Source: Hydractinia symbiolongicarpus
Taxonomy: Eukaryota > Cnidaria > Hydrozoa > Anthoathecata > Hydractiniidae
Assembly: GCF_029227915.1 (NCBI RefSeq)
Contig: NC_079876.1
Location: 39,353,828-39,417,827 of the forward strand
Length of the DNA: 64,000 nt
Direction of reading: 5' to 3'
Part shown: positions 39,201 through 50,623 of the stretch, piece after piece
How positions within the stretch are numbered: the stretch's first letter is position 1
Layout of the letters: each line of letters begins with the position of its first letter
The notes under the pieces: generated by a model
What the model was told of the DNA's origin: nothing
What the model saw: the letters and a program-made list of their open reading frames with translations, nothing else
Databases searched by the model: none
Made by a program: the position numbers and the translations under genes

Positions 39201-42200
39201 AATTTATTTTTTCACCACTAAAACGCATGAGACTTGTAGTTTTCAAAATGTTTTCATTTTTGATGAGACGCTGAATAAAAGAAGTTTAATCGCCGGCAAA
39301 CGAAAACCTGCGATTTCCCGTAAATCCCGGACTCGGCCCGTATAGTCAAAAGTATACAAGGAAAGTACCCAGTGAGTAAACTCATTTCCCTAACGATTTT
39401 TTAATTTATTTTTTCACCACTAAAACCCATGAGACTTGTAGTTTTCAAAATGTTTTCATTTTTGATGAGACGATGAATAAAAGAAGTTTAATCGCCGGCA
39501 AACGAAAACCTGCGATTTCCCGTAAATCTCGGACTCGGCCCGTATAGTCAAAAGTAGATAAAGAAAGTACCCAGGGAGTAAACTCATTTCCCGAACGATT
39601 TTTTAAATTATTATTTCACCACTAAAACGCATGAGACTTGTAGTTTTCAAAAATGTTTTCATTTTTGATGAGACGCTGAATAAAAGAATTTTAATCGCCG
39701 GCAAACGAAAACCTGCGATCTCCCGTAAATCCCGGACTCGGCCCGTGTAGTCAAAAGTATACAAAGAAAGTACCCAGGGAGTAAACTAATGTCCCAAACG
39801 ATTTTTTAAATTATTATTTCACCACTAAAGCCCATGAGACTTGTAGTTTTTAAAAATGTTTTCATTTTTGATGAGACGCTGAATAAAAGAAGTTTAATCG
39901 CCGGCAAACGAAAACCCGCGATTTCCCGTAAATCTCCGGCTCGGCCCGTATAGTCAAAAGTATACAAAGAAAGTACCCAGGGAGTAAACTCATTTCCCGA
40001 ACGATTTTTTAAATTATTTTTTCACCACTACAACGCATGAGACTTGTAGTTTTTAAAAATGTTTTCATTTTTGATGAGACGCTGAATAAAAGAAGTTTAA
40101 TCGCCGGCAAACAAAAATCCGCGATTTCCCGTAAATCCCGGTCTCGGCCCGTATAGTCAAAAGTATACAAGGAAAGTACCCAGTGAGTAAACTCATTTCC
40201 CTAACGAATTTTTAAATTATTTTTTCACCACTAAAACGCATGAGACTTGTAGTTTTCAAAAATGTTTTCATTTTTGATGAGACGCTGAATAAAAGAAGTT
40301 TAATCGCCGGCAAACGAAAACCTGCGATTTCCCGTAAATCCCGGACTCGGCCCGTATAGTCAAAAGTATACAAAGAAAGTACCCAGGGTGTAAACTCATT
40401 TCCCGAACGATTTTTTAAATTATTTTTTCACCACTAAAACGCATAAGACTTGTAGTTTTCAAAAATGTTTTCATTTCTGACGAGACGCTGAATAAAAGAA
40501 GTTTAATCGCCGCCAAACGAAAACCCGCGATTTCCCGTAAATCCCGGGCTTGGCCCGTATAGTCAAAAGTATACAAAGATAGTACCCAGGGAGTAAACTC
40601 ATTTCCCGAACGATTTTTTAATTTATTTTTTCACCACTAAAACGCATGAGACTTGTAGTTTTCAAAATGTTTTCATTTTTGATGAGACGCTGAATAAAAG
40701 AAGTTTAATCGCCGGCAAACGAAAACCTGCGATTTCCCGTAAATCCCGGACCCGGCCCGTATAGTCAAAAGTAAACAAAGAAAGTGCCCAGGGAGTAAAC
40801 TCATTTCCCGAACGATTTTTTAAATTATTTTTTCACCACTAAAACGCATGAGACTTGTAATTTTCAGAAATCTTTTCATTTTTGATGAGACGCTTAATGA
40901 AAGTGGTTTAATCGCCGGCAAACGAAAACCTGCGATTTCCCGTAAATCCCAGACTCGGCCCGTATAGTCAAAAGTATACAAAGAAAGAACCCAGGGTGTA
41001 AACTCATTTCGCGAACGATTTTTTAAATTATTTTTTCACCACTACAACGCATGAGACTTGTAGTTTTTAAAAATGTTTTCATTTTTGATGAGACGCTGAA
41101 TAAAAGAAGTTTAATCGCCGGCAAACGAAAATCCGCGATTTCCCGTAAATCCCGGTCTCGGCCCGTATAGTCAAAAGTATACAAGGAAAGTACCCAGTGA
41201 GTAAACTCATTTCCCTAACGATTTTTTAATTTATTTTTTCACCACTAAAACGCATGAGACTTGTAGTTTTCAAAATGTTTTCATTTTTGATGAGACGATG
41301 AATAAAAGAAGTTTAATCGCCGGCAAACGAAAACCTGCGATTTCCCGTAAATCCCGGACTCGTCCCGTATAGTCAAAAGTAGATAAAGAAAGTACGCAGG
41401 GAGTAAACTCATTTCCCGAACGATTTTTTAAATTATTTTTTCACCACTAAAACGCATGAGACTTGTAGTTTTCAGAAATCTTTTCATTTTTGATGAGAGG
41501 CTTAATGAAAGTGGTTTAATCGCCGGCAAACGAAGACCTGCGATTTCCCGTAAATCCTAGACTCGTCCCGTATAGTCAAAAGTATACAAAGAAAGAACCC
41601 AGGGTGTAAACTCATTTCGCGAACGATTTTTTAAATTATTTTTTCACCACTACAACGCATGAGACTTGTAGTTTTCCAAAATGTTTTCATTTTTGATGAG
41701 ACGCTGAATAAAAGAATTTTAATCGCCGGCAAACGAAAACCTGCGATTTCCCGTAAATCCCTGTCTCGGCCCGTATAGTCAAAAGTATACAAGGAAAGTA
41801 CCCAGTGAGTAAACTCATTTCCCTAACGAAGTTTTAAATTATTTTTTCACCACTACAACGCATGAGACTTGTAGTTTTTAAAAATGTTTTCATTTTTGAT
41901 GAGACGCTGAATAAAAGAAGTTTAATCGCCGGCAAACGAAAATCCGCGATTTCCCGTAAATCCCGGTCTCGGCCCGTATAGTTAAAAGTATACAAGGAAA
42001 GTACCCAGTGAGTAAACTCATTTCCCTAACGATTTTTTAATTTATTTTTTCACCACTAAAACGCATGAGACTTGTAGTTTTCAAAATGTTTTCATTTTTG
42101 ATGAGACGATGAATAAAAGAAGTTTAATCGCCGGCAAACGAAAACCTGCGATTTCCCGTAAATCCCGGACTCGTCCCGTATAGTCAAAAGTAGATAAAGA

Positions 42201-42481
42201 AAGTACGCAGGGAGTAAACTCATTTCCCGAACGATTTTTTAAATTATTTTTTCACCACTAAAACGCATGAGACTTGTAGTTTTCAGAAATCTTTTCATTT
42301 TTGATGAGAGGCTTAATGAAAGTGGTTTAATCGCCGGCAAACGAAGACCTGCGATTTCCCGTAAATCCTAGACTCGTCCCGTATAGTCAAAAGTATACAA
42401 AGAAAGAACCCAGGGTGTAAACTCATTTCGCGAACGATTTTTTAAATTATTTTTTCACCACTACAACGCATGAGACTTGTA
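32705..42481 (+). repeat. 24-unit (4,866 bp) tandem duplication, the longest in the window
   Basis: Copy 1 is about 32705-37570 and copy 2 about 37571-42436, with similarity running on to about 42481. Exact 4,866-bp offsets are seen for TAGTTAAAAG (33261, 38127), GTGTACAAAG (34081, 38947) and CAAATATAG (34290, 39156). Only a few differences were noticed, for example GAAAGTCCCC near 35918 against GAAAGTGCCC, and CGATATTTTAAATT near 35946 against CGATTTTTTAAATT. The 12-unit duplication is partly contained in it, so the 24-unit event is the younger. Confidence 0.85.
36171..37614 (+). repeat. 4-unit (811 bp) duplication nested in the 24-unit block
   Basis: CACCACTACAACGC recurs at 36171 and 36982, and GATGAATAAAAG at 36431 and 37242, both 811 bp apart. 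Shared rare changes are GACTCGTCCCG, AAAGTACGCAGG, GAGAGGCTTAATG and CGAAGACCTGCG. The same four-unit pattern appears again at 41.0-42.5 kb, through the 4,866-bp duplication, and at 44.4-45.0 kb. Confidence 0.75.
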
Positions 42482-43647
42482 GTTTTCCAAAATGTTTTCA
42501 TTTTTGATGAGACGCTGAATAAAAGAATTTTAATCGCCGGCAAACGAAAACCTGCGATTTCCCGTAAATCCCTGTCTCGGCCCGTATAGTCAAAAGTATA
42601 CAAGGAAAGTACCCAGTGAGTAAACTCATTTCCCTAACAAAGTTTTAAATTATTTTTTCACCACTAAAACGCATGAGACTTGTAGTTTTTAAAAATCTCT
42701 TCATTTTTGATGAGACGCTTAATGAAAGTGGTTTAATCGCCGGCAAACGAAAACTTGCGATTTCCCGTAAATCTCAGACTCGGCCCGTATAGTCAAAAGT
42801 ATACAAATAAAGAACCCAGGGTGTAAACTCATTTCTCGAACGATTTTTTAAATTATTTTTTCACCACTACAACGCATGAGACTTGTAGTTTTCCAAAATG
42901 TTTTCATTTTTGATGAGACGCTGAATAAAAGAATTTTATTCGCCGGCAAACGAAAACCTGCGATTTCCCGTAAATCCCTGTCTCGGCCCGTATAGTCAAA
43001 AGTATACAAGGAAAGTACCCAGTGAGTAAACTCATTTCCCTAACGAAGTTTTAAATTATTTTTTCACCACTAAAACGCATGAGACTTGTAGTTTTTAAAA
43101 ATCTCTTCATTTTTGATGAGACGCTTAATGAAAGTGGTTTAATCGCCGGCAAACGAAAACTTGCGATTTCCCGTAAATCTCAGACTCGGCCCGTATAGTC
43201 AAAAGTATACAAAGAAAGAACCCAGGGTGTAAACTCATTTCTCGAACGATTTTTTAAATTATTTTTTCAACACTACAACGCATGAGACTTGTAGTTTTTA
43301 AAAATGTTTTCATTTTTGATGAGACGCTGAATAAAAGACGTTTAATCGCCGGCAAACGAAAATCCGCGATTTCCCGTAAATCCCGGTCTCGGCCCGTATA
43401 GTCAAAAGTATACAAGGAAAGTACACAGTAAGTAAACTCATTTCCCTAACGAATTTTTAAATTATTTTTTCACCACTAAAACGCATGAGACTTGTAGTTC
43501 TTAAAAATGTTTTCATTTTTGATGAGACGCTGAATAAAAGAAGTTTAATCGCCGGCAAACGAAAACCTGCGATTTCCCGTAAATCCCGGACTCGGCTCGT
43601 ATAGTCAAAAGTATACAAAGAAAGTACCCAGGGTGTAAACTCATTTC
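42482..43647 (+). repeat. Satellite with a 2-unit (406 bp) duplication
   Basis: The AAAAATCTCTTCATTTTTG unit occurs at 42691 and 43097, 406 bp apart. It alternates with a CTACAACGC unit carrying GTTTTCCAAAATG or its relatives. The same pair recurs at 49.7-50.2 kb. No gene or unique sequence was seen. Confidence 0.75.
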
Positions 43648-43687
43648 CCGAACGATTTTTTAAATTATTTTTTCACCACTAAAACGC

Positions 43688-43836
43688 ATGAGACTTGTAG
43701 TTTTCAAAAATGTTTTCATTTTTGATGAGACGCTGAATAAAAGAAGTTTATAGTCAAAAGTAGATAAAGAAAGTACCCAGGGAGTAAACTTATTTTCCGA
43801 ACGATTTTTTAAATTATTATTTCACCACTAAAGCCC
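43688..43836 (+). repeat. Truncated 149-bp unit, first of five
   Basis: Unit positions 64-117 are missing: GAAGTTTA joins directly to TAGTCAAAAGTAG at 43750/43751. The loss is 54 bp and covers most of the GC-rich segment. The bases TA occur at both ends of the deleted stretch, a 2-bp microhomology. Downstream it carries GTAGATAAAG and AAACTTATTTTCCG, shared with the other four. Confidence 0.9.
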
Positions 43837-45256
43837 ATGAGACTTGTAGTTTTCAAAAATGTTTTCATTTTTGATGAGACGCTGAATAAAAGAATTTTAA
43901 TCGCCGGCAAAAGAAAACCTGCGATTTCCCGTAAATTCCGGACTCGGCCCGTGTAGTCAAAAGTATACAAAGAAAGTACCCAGGGAGTAAACTAATGTCC
44001 CAAACGATTTTTTAAATTATTATTTCAACACTAAAGCCCATGAGACTTGTAGTTTTTAAAAATGTTTTCATTTTTGATGAGACGCTGAATAAAAGAAGTT
44101 TAATCGCCGGCAAACGAAAACCCGCGATTTCCCGTAAATCTCGGACTCGGCCCGTATAGTCAAATGTATACAAAGAAAGTACCCAGGGAGTAAACTCATC
44201 TCCCGAACGATTTCTTAAATTATTTTTTCACCACTACAACGCATGAGACTTGTAGTTTTTAAAAATGTTTTCATTTTTGATGAGACGCTGAATAAAAGAA
44301 GTTTAATCGCCGGCAAAGAAAAATCCGCGATTTCCCGTAAATCCCGGTCTCGGCCCGTATAGTCAAAAGTATACAAGGAAAGTACCCAGTGAGTAAACTC
44401 ATTTCCCTAACGATTTTTTAATTTATTTTTTCACCACTAAAACGCATGAGACTTGTAGTTTTCAAAATGTTTTCATTTTTGATAAGACGATGAATAAAAG
44501 AAGTTTAATCGCCGGCAAACGAAAACCTGCGATTTCCCGTAAATCCCGGACTCGTCCCGTATAGTCAAAAGTAGATAAAGAAAGTACGCAGGGAGTAAAC
44601 TCATTTCCCGAACGATTTTTTAAATTATTTTTTCACCACTAAAACGCATGAGACTTGTAGTTTTCAGAAATCTTTTCATTTTTGATGAGAGGCTTAATGA
44701 AAGTGGTTTAATCGCCGGCAAACGAAGACCTGCGATTTCCCGTAAATCCTAGACTCGTCCCGTATAGTCAAAAGTATACAAAGAAAGAACCCAGGGTGTA
44801 AACTCATTTCGCGAACGATTTTTTAAATTATTTTTTCACCACTACAACGCATGAGACTTGTAGTTTTCCAAAATGTTTTCATTTTTGATGAGACGCTGAA
44901 TAAAAGAATTTTAATCGCCGGCAAACGAAAACCTGCGATTTCCCGTAAATCCCTGTCTCGGCCCGTATAGTCAAAAGTATACAAGGAAAGTACCCAGTGA
45001 GTAAACTCATTTCCCTAACGAAGTTTTAAATTATTTTTTCACCACTAAAACGCATGAGACTTGTAGTTTTTAAAAATCTCTTCATTTTTGATGAGACGCT
45101 TAATGAAAGTGGTTTAATCGCCGGCAAACGAAAACTTGCGATTTCCCGTAAATCTCAGACTCGGCCCGTATAGTCAAAAGTATACAAAGAAAGAACCCAG
45201 GGTGTAAACTCATTTCTCGAACGATTTTTTAAATTATTTTTTCACCACTAAAACGC

Positions 45257-45405
45257 ATGAGACTTGTAGTTTTCAAAAATGTTTTCATTTTTGATGAGAC
45301 GCTGAATAAAAGAAGTTTATAGTCAAAAGTAGATAAAGAAAGTACCCAGGGAGTAAACTTATTTTCCGAACGATTTTTTAAATTATTATTTCACCACTAA
45401 AGCCC
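45257..45405 (+). repeat. Truncated 149-bp unit, second
   Basis: Same junction as the first, at 45319/45320, and the same flanking variants on both sides. It lies exactly 1,569 bp downstream, so it was copied with its block rather than formed anew. Confidence 0.9.
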
Positions 45406-46014
45406 ATGAGACTTGTAGTTTTCAAAAATGTTTTCATTTTTGATGAGACGCTGAATAAAAGAATTTTAATCGCCGGCAAAAGAAAACCTGCGATTTCCCG
45501 TAAATTCCGGACTCGGCCCGTGTAGTCAAAAGTATACAAAGAAAGTACCCAGGGAGTAAACTAATGTCCCAAACGATTTTTTAAATTATTATTTCAACAC
45601 TAAAGCCCATGAGACTTGTAGTTTTTAAAAATGTTTTCATTTTTGATGAGACGCTGAATAAAAGAAGTTTAATCGCCGGCAAACGAAAACCCGCGATTTC
45701 CCGTAAATCTCGGACTCGGCCCGTATAGTCAAATGTATACAAAGAAAGTACCCAGGGAGTAAACTCATCTCCCGAACGATTTCTTAAATTATTTTTTCAC
45801 CACTACAACGCATGAGACTTGTAGTTTTTAAAAATGTTTTCATTTTTGATGAGACGCTGAATAAAAGAAGTTTAATCGCCGGCAAAGAAAAATCCGCGAT
45901 TTCCCGTAAATCCCGGTCTCGGCCCGTATAGTCAAAAGTATACAAGGAAAGTACCCAGTGAGTAAACTCATTTCCCTAACGAATTTTTAAATTATTTTTT
46001 CACCACTAAAACGC

Positions 46015-46217
46015 ATGAGACTTGTAGTTTTCAAAAATGTTTTCATTTTTGATGAGACGCTGAATAAAAGAAGTTTAATCGCCGGCAAACGAAAACCTGC
46101 GATTTCCCGTAAATCCCGGACTCGGCCCGTATAGTCAAAAGTATACAAAGAAAGTACCCAGGGTGTAAACTCATTTCCCGAACGATTTTTTAAATTATTT
46201 TTTCACCACTAAAACGC
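46015..46217 (+). repeat. Representative full-length 203-bp unit
   Basis: This unit is close to the majority sequence and serves as a reference for numbering. From its first base: start motif ATGAGACTTG (1-10); dyad (17-38); GATGAGACGCTGAATAAAAG (37-56); GC-rich segment containing the palindrome GCCGGC (about 61-120); GTATAC palindrome (128-133); TACCCAGG block (141-148); T/A island of two T6 runs separated by AAATTA (171-189); and the tail CACCACTAAAACGC (190-203). The octamer ATTTCCCG or close variants occurs twice per unit (about 88-95 and 159-166), a possible trace of an older internal repeat. Confidence 0.9.
46031..46052. other. Perfect 9-bp dyad with 4-base loop inside the satellite unit
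   Basis: Arms TCAAAAATG and CATTTTTGA are exact reverse complements separated by TTTT, so either strand could fold into a 9-bp hairpin. It occurs in the same place (unit positions 17-38) in the large class of units that read GTTTTCAAAAATG. Units reading GTTTTTAAAAATG keep only a 7-bp core stem, 202-bp units reading TTTTCAAAATG have lost one A from the left arm, and units reading TTTTCAGAAATC have largely lost it. Function is unknown. Dyads of this kind are known in several satellites as possible protein-binding or cruciform sites, but that is not shown here. Confidence 0.75.
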
Positions 46218-48118
46218 ATAAGACTTGTAGTTTTCAAAAATGTTTTCATTTCTAACGAGACTCTGAATAAAAGAAGTTTAATCGCCGCCAAACGAAAACC
46301 CGCGATTTCCCGTAAATCCCGGGCTTGGCCCGTATAGTCAAAAGTATACAAAGATAGTACCCAGGGAGTAAACTCATTTCCCGAACGATTTTTTAATTTA
46401 TTTTTTCACCACTAAAACGCATGAGACTTGTAGTTTTCAAAATGTTTTAATTTTTGATGAGACGCTGAATAAAAGAAGTTTAATCGCCGGCAAACGAAAA
46501 CCTGCGATTTCCCGTAAATCCCGGACTCGGCCCGTATAGTCAAAAGTAAACAAAGAAAGTACCCAGGGAGTAAACTCATTTCCCGAACGATTTTTTAAAT
46601 TATTTTTTCACCACTAAAACGCATGAGACTTGTAGTTTTCAGAAATCTTTTCATTTTTGATGAGACGCTTAATGAAAGTGGTTTAATCGCCGGCAAACGA
46701 AAACCTGCGATTTCCCGTAAATCCCAGACTCGGCCCGTATAGTCAAAAGTATACAAAGAAAGAACCCAGGGTGTAAATTCATTTCGCGAACGATTTTTTA
46801 AATTATTTTTTCACCACTACAACGCATGAGACTTGTAGTTTTTAAAAATGTTTTCATTTTTGATGAGACGCTGAATAAAAGAAGTTTAATCGCCGGCAAA
46901 CGAAAATCCGCGATTTCCCGTAAATCCCGGTCTCGGCCCGTATTGTCAAAAGTATACAAGGAAAGTACCCAGTGAGTAAACTCAATTCCCTAACGATTTT
47001 TTAATTTATTTTTTCACCACTAAAACGCATGAGACTTGTAGTTTTCAAAATGTTTTCATTTTTGATGAGACGATGAATAAAAGAAGTTTAATCGCCGGCA
47101 AACGAAAACCTGCGATTTCCCGTAAATCCCGGACTCGGCCCGTATAGTCAAAAGTAGATAAAGAAAGTACCCAGGGAGTAAACTCATTTCCCGAACGATT
47201 TTTTAAATTATTTTTTCACCACTAAAACGCATGAGACTTGTAGTTTTCAGAAATCTTTTCATTTTTGATGAGACGCTAATGAAAGTGGTTTAATCGCCGG
47301 CAAACGAACACCTGCGATTTCCCGTAAATCCTAGACTCGGCCCGTATAGTCAAAAGTATGCAAAGAAAGAACCCAGGGTGTAAACTCATTTCGCGAACGA
47401 TTTTTTAAATTATTTTTTCACCACTACAACGCATGAGACTTGTAGTTTTTAAAAATGTTTTCATTTTTGATGAGAAGCTGAATAAAAGAAGTTTAATCGC
47501 CGGCAAACGAAAATCCGCGATTTCCCGTAAATCCCGGTCTCGGCCGTATAGTCAAAAGTATACAAGGAAAGTACCCAGTGAGTAAACTCATTTTCCTAAC
47601 GAAGTTTTAAATTATTTTTTCACCACTAAAACGCATGAGACTTGTACTTTTCAAAAATGTTTTCATTTTTGATGAGACGCTGAATAAAAGAAGTTGAATC
47701 GCCGGCAAACGAAAACCTGCGATTTCCCGTAAATCCCGGACTCGGCCCGTATAGTCAAAAGTATACAAAGAAAGTACCCAGGGTGTAAACTCATTTCCCG
47801 AACGATTTTTTAAATTATTTTTTCACCACTAAAACGCATGAGACTTGTAGTTTTTAAAAATCTCTTCATTTTTGATGAGACGCTTAATGAAAGTGGTTTA
47901 ATCGCCGGCAAACGAAAACTTGCGATTTCCCGTAAATCTCAGACTCGGCCCGTATAGTCAAAAGTATACAAAGAAAGAACCCAGGGTGTAAACTCATTTC
48001 TCGAACGATTTTTTAAATTATTTTTTCAACACTACAACGCATGAGACTTGTAGTTTTTAAAAATGTGTTCATTTTTGATGAGACGCTGAATAAAAGACGT
48101 TTAATCGCCGGCAAACGA

Positions 48119-50519
48119 AAATCCGCGATTTCCCGTAAATCCCGGTCTCGGCTCGTATAGTCAAAAGTATACAAGGAAAGTACACAGTAAGTAAACTCAT
48201 TTCCCGAACGATTTTTTAAATTATTTTTTCACCACTAAAACGCATGAGACTTGTACTTTTTAAAAATGTTTTCATTTTTGATGAGACGCTGAATAAAAGA
48301 AGTTTAATCGCCGGCAAACGAAAATCCGCGATTTCCCGTAAATCCCGATCTCGGCCCGTATAGTCAAAAGTATACAAGGAAAGTACCCAGTGAGTAAACT
48401 CATTTCCCTAACGAATTTTTAAATTATTTTTTCACCACTAAAACGCATGAGACTTGTAGTTTTCAAAAATGTTTTCATTTTTGATGAGACGCTGAATAAA
48501 AGAAGTTTAATCGCCGGCAAACGAAAACCTGCGATTTCCCGTAAATCCCGGACCGGCCCGTATAGTCAAAAGTAAACAAAGAAAGTACCCAGGGAGTAAA
48601 CTCATTTCCCGAACGATTTTTTAAATTATTTTTTCACCACTAAAACGCATGAGACTTGTAATTTTCAGAAATCTTTTCATTTTTGATGAGACGCTTAATG
48701 AAAGTGGTTTAATCGCCGGCAAACGAAAACCTGCGATTTCCCGTAAATCCCAGACTCGGCCCGTATAGTCAAAAGTATACAAAGAAAGAACCCGGGGTGT
48801 AAACTCATTTCGCGAACGATTTTTTAAATTATTTTTTCACCACTACAACGCATGAGACTTGTAGTTTTTAAAAATGTTTTCATTTTTGATGAGACGCTGA
48901 ATAAAAGAAGTTTAATCGCCGGCAAACAAAAATCCGCGATTTCCCGTAAATCCCGGTCTCGGCCCGTATAGTCAAAAGTATACAAGGAAAGTACCCAGTG
49001 AGTAAACTCATTTCCCTAACGATTTTTTAATTTATTTTTTCACCACTAAAACGCATGAGACTTGTAGTTTTCAAAATGTTTTCATTTTTGATGAGACGAT
49101 GAATAAAAGAAGTTTAATCGCCGGCAAACGAAAACCTGCGATTTCCCGTAAATCCCGGACTCGTCCCGTATAGTCAAAAGTAGATAAAGAAAATACGCAG
49201 GGAGTAAACTCATTTCCCGAACGATTTTTTAAATTATTTTTTCACCACTAAAACGCATGAGACTTGTAGTTTTCAGAAATCTTTTCATTTTTGATGAGAG
49301 GCTTAATGAAAGTGGTTTAATCGTCGGCAAACGAAGACCTGCGATTTCCCGTAAATCCTAGACTCGTCCCGTATAGTCAAAAGTATACAAAGAAAGAACC
49401 CAGGGTGTAAACTCATTTCGCGAACGATTTTTTAAATTATTTTTTCACCACTACAACGCATGAGACTTGTAGTTTTCCAAAATGTTTTCATTTTTGATGA
49501 GACGCTGAATAAAAGAATTTTAATCGCCGGCAAACGAAAACCTGCGATTTCCCGTAAATCCCTGTCTCGGCCCGTATAGTCAAAAGTATACAAGGAAAGT
49601 ACCCAGTGAGTAAACTCATTTCCCTAACGAAGTTTTAAATTATTTTTTCACCACTAAAACGCATGAGACTTGTAGTTTTTAAAAATCTCTTCATTTTTGA
49701 TGAGACGCTTAATGAAAGTGGTTTAATCGCCGGCAAACGAAAACTTGCGATTTCCCGTAAATCTCAGACTCGGCCCGTATAGTCAAAAGTATACAAAGAA
49801 AGAACCCAGGGTGTAAACTCATTTCTCGAACGATTTTTTAAATTATTTTTTCACCACTTCAACGCATGAGACTTGTAGTTTTTTAAAATGTTTTCATTTT
49901 TGATGAGACGCTGAATAAAAGAATTTTATTCGCCGGCAAACGAAAACCTGCGATTTCCCGTAAATCCCTGTCTCGGCCCGTATAGTCAAAAGTATACAAG
50001 GAAAGTACCCAGTGAGTAAACTCATTTCCCTAACGAAGTTTTAAATTATTTTTTCACCACTAAAACGCATGAGACTTGTAGTTTTTAAAAATCTCTTCAT
50101 TTTTGATGAGACGCTTAATGAAAGTGGTTTAATCGCCGGCAAACGAAAACTTGCGATTTCCCGTAAATCTCAGACTCGGCCCGTATAGTCAAAAGTATAC
50201 AAAGAAAGAACCCAGGGTGTAAACTCATTTCTCGAACGATTTTTTAAATTATTTTTTCAACACTACAACGCATGAGACTTGTAGTTCTCAAAAATGTTTT
50301 CATTTTTGATGAGACGCTGAATAAAAGAAGTTTAATCGCCGGCAAACGAAAACCTGCGATTTCCCGTAAATCCCGGACTCGGCTCGTATAGTCAAAAGTA
50401 TACAAAGAAAGTACCCAGGGTGTAAACTCATTTCCCGAACGATTTTTTAAATTATTTTTTCACCACTAAAACGCATGAGACTTGTAGTTTTCAAAAATGT
50501 TTTCATTTTTGATGAGACG
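48119..50519 (+). repeat. Satellite, mixed units, 2-unit echo
   Basis: About twelve units. The stretch at 49.0-50.1 kb resembles 41.2-43.1 kb (GACTCGTCCCG, GAGAGGCTTAATG and AAAAATCTCTTC units). The AAAAATCTCTTC unit appears at 49681 and 50087, 406 bp apart, repeating the arrangement at 42.7-43.1 kb. No gene or unique sequence was seen. Confidence 0.75.
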
Positions 50520-50623
50520 CTGAATAAAAGAAGTTTATAGTCAAAAGTAGATAAAGAAAGTACCCAGGGAGTAAACTTATTTTCCGAACGATTTTTTAAA
50601 TTATTATTTCACCACTAAAGCCC
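50475..50623 (+). repeat. Truncated 149-bp unit, third
   Basis: Same 54-bp deletion, with the junction at 50537/50538. Its left half reads GTTTTCAAAAATG and GACGCTG, like the first two copies. Confidence 0.9.

Larger units (their letters stand above)
43648..45983 (+). repeat. Duplicated block 1,569 bp apart, each with a truncated unit
   Basis: The stretch from about 43648 to 44414 matches 45217-45983 at exactly 1,569 bp (8 units less 54 and 1 bases). Both contain the 54-bp deletion unit, then CGGCAAAAGAAAACC, CTAATGTCCCAAACG, TTTCAACACTAAAGC and CTCATCTCCCG. The units between, 44415-45216, belong to the GAGAGGCTTAATG / AAAAATCTCTTC group seen at 41-43 kb. Confidence 0.8.
45980..48118 (+). 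repeat. Satellite block repeated at 54.5-56.7 kb
   Basis: About ten units match 54539-56677 at an offset of 8,559 bp (43 units less three 54-bp deletions and 8 single bases). Rare shared changes are CTCAATTCCC (46981, 55540), AGACGCTAATG (47271, 55830), GGCCGTATAG with a lost C, AGAAGCTG, CTTGTACTTTTC and GAAGTTGAATCG. Some differences exist, so the copies are not brand new. Confidence 0.8.

Noticed and set aside
46031-46062. Rho-independent terminator
   Set aside because: The dyad stem is A/T only and is not followed by a proper T tract after a GC-rich stem. The context is a eukaryotic-type satellite, so it is described only as a dyad.
46077-46134. GC-rich segment as a promoter or CpG-island-like element
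   Set aside because: It is only about 55 bp per unit, recurs in hundreds of units with no gene nearby, and has no recognisable promoter motif. It is better described as part of the satellite unit.
46015-46217. CENP-B box in the satellite unit
   Set aside because: The TTCCCGTAAATCCCGG region looks somewhat like the box but lacks the required TTCG and correctly spaced CGGG. No match was found on the opposite strand either.
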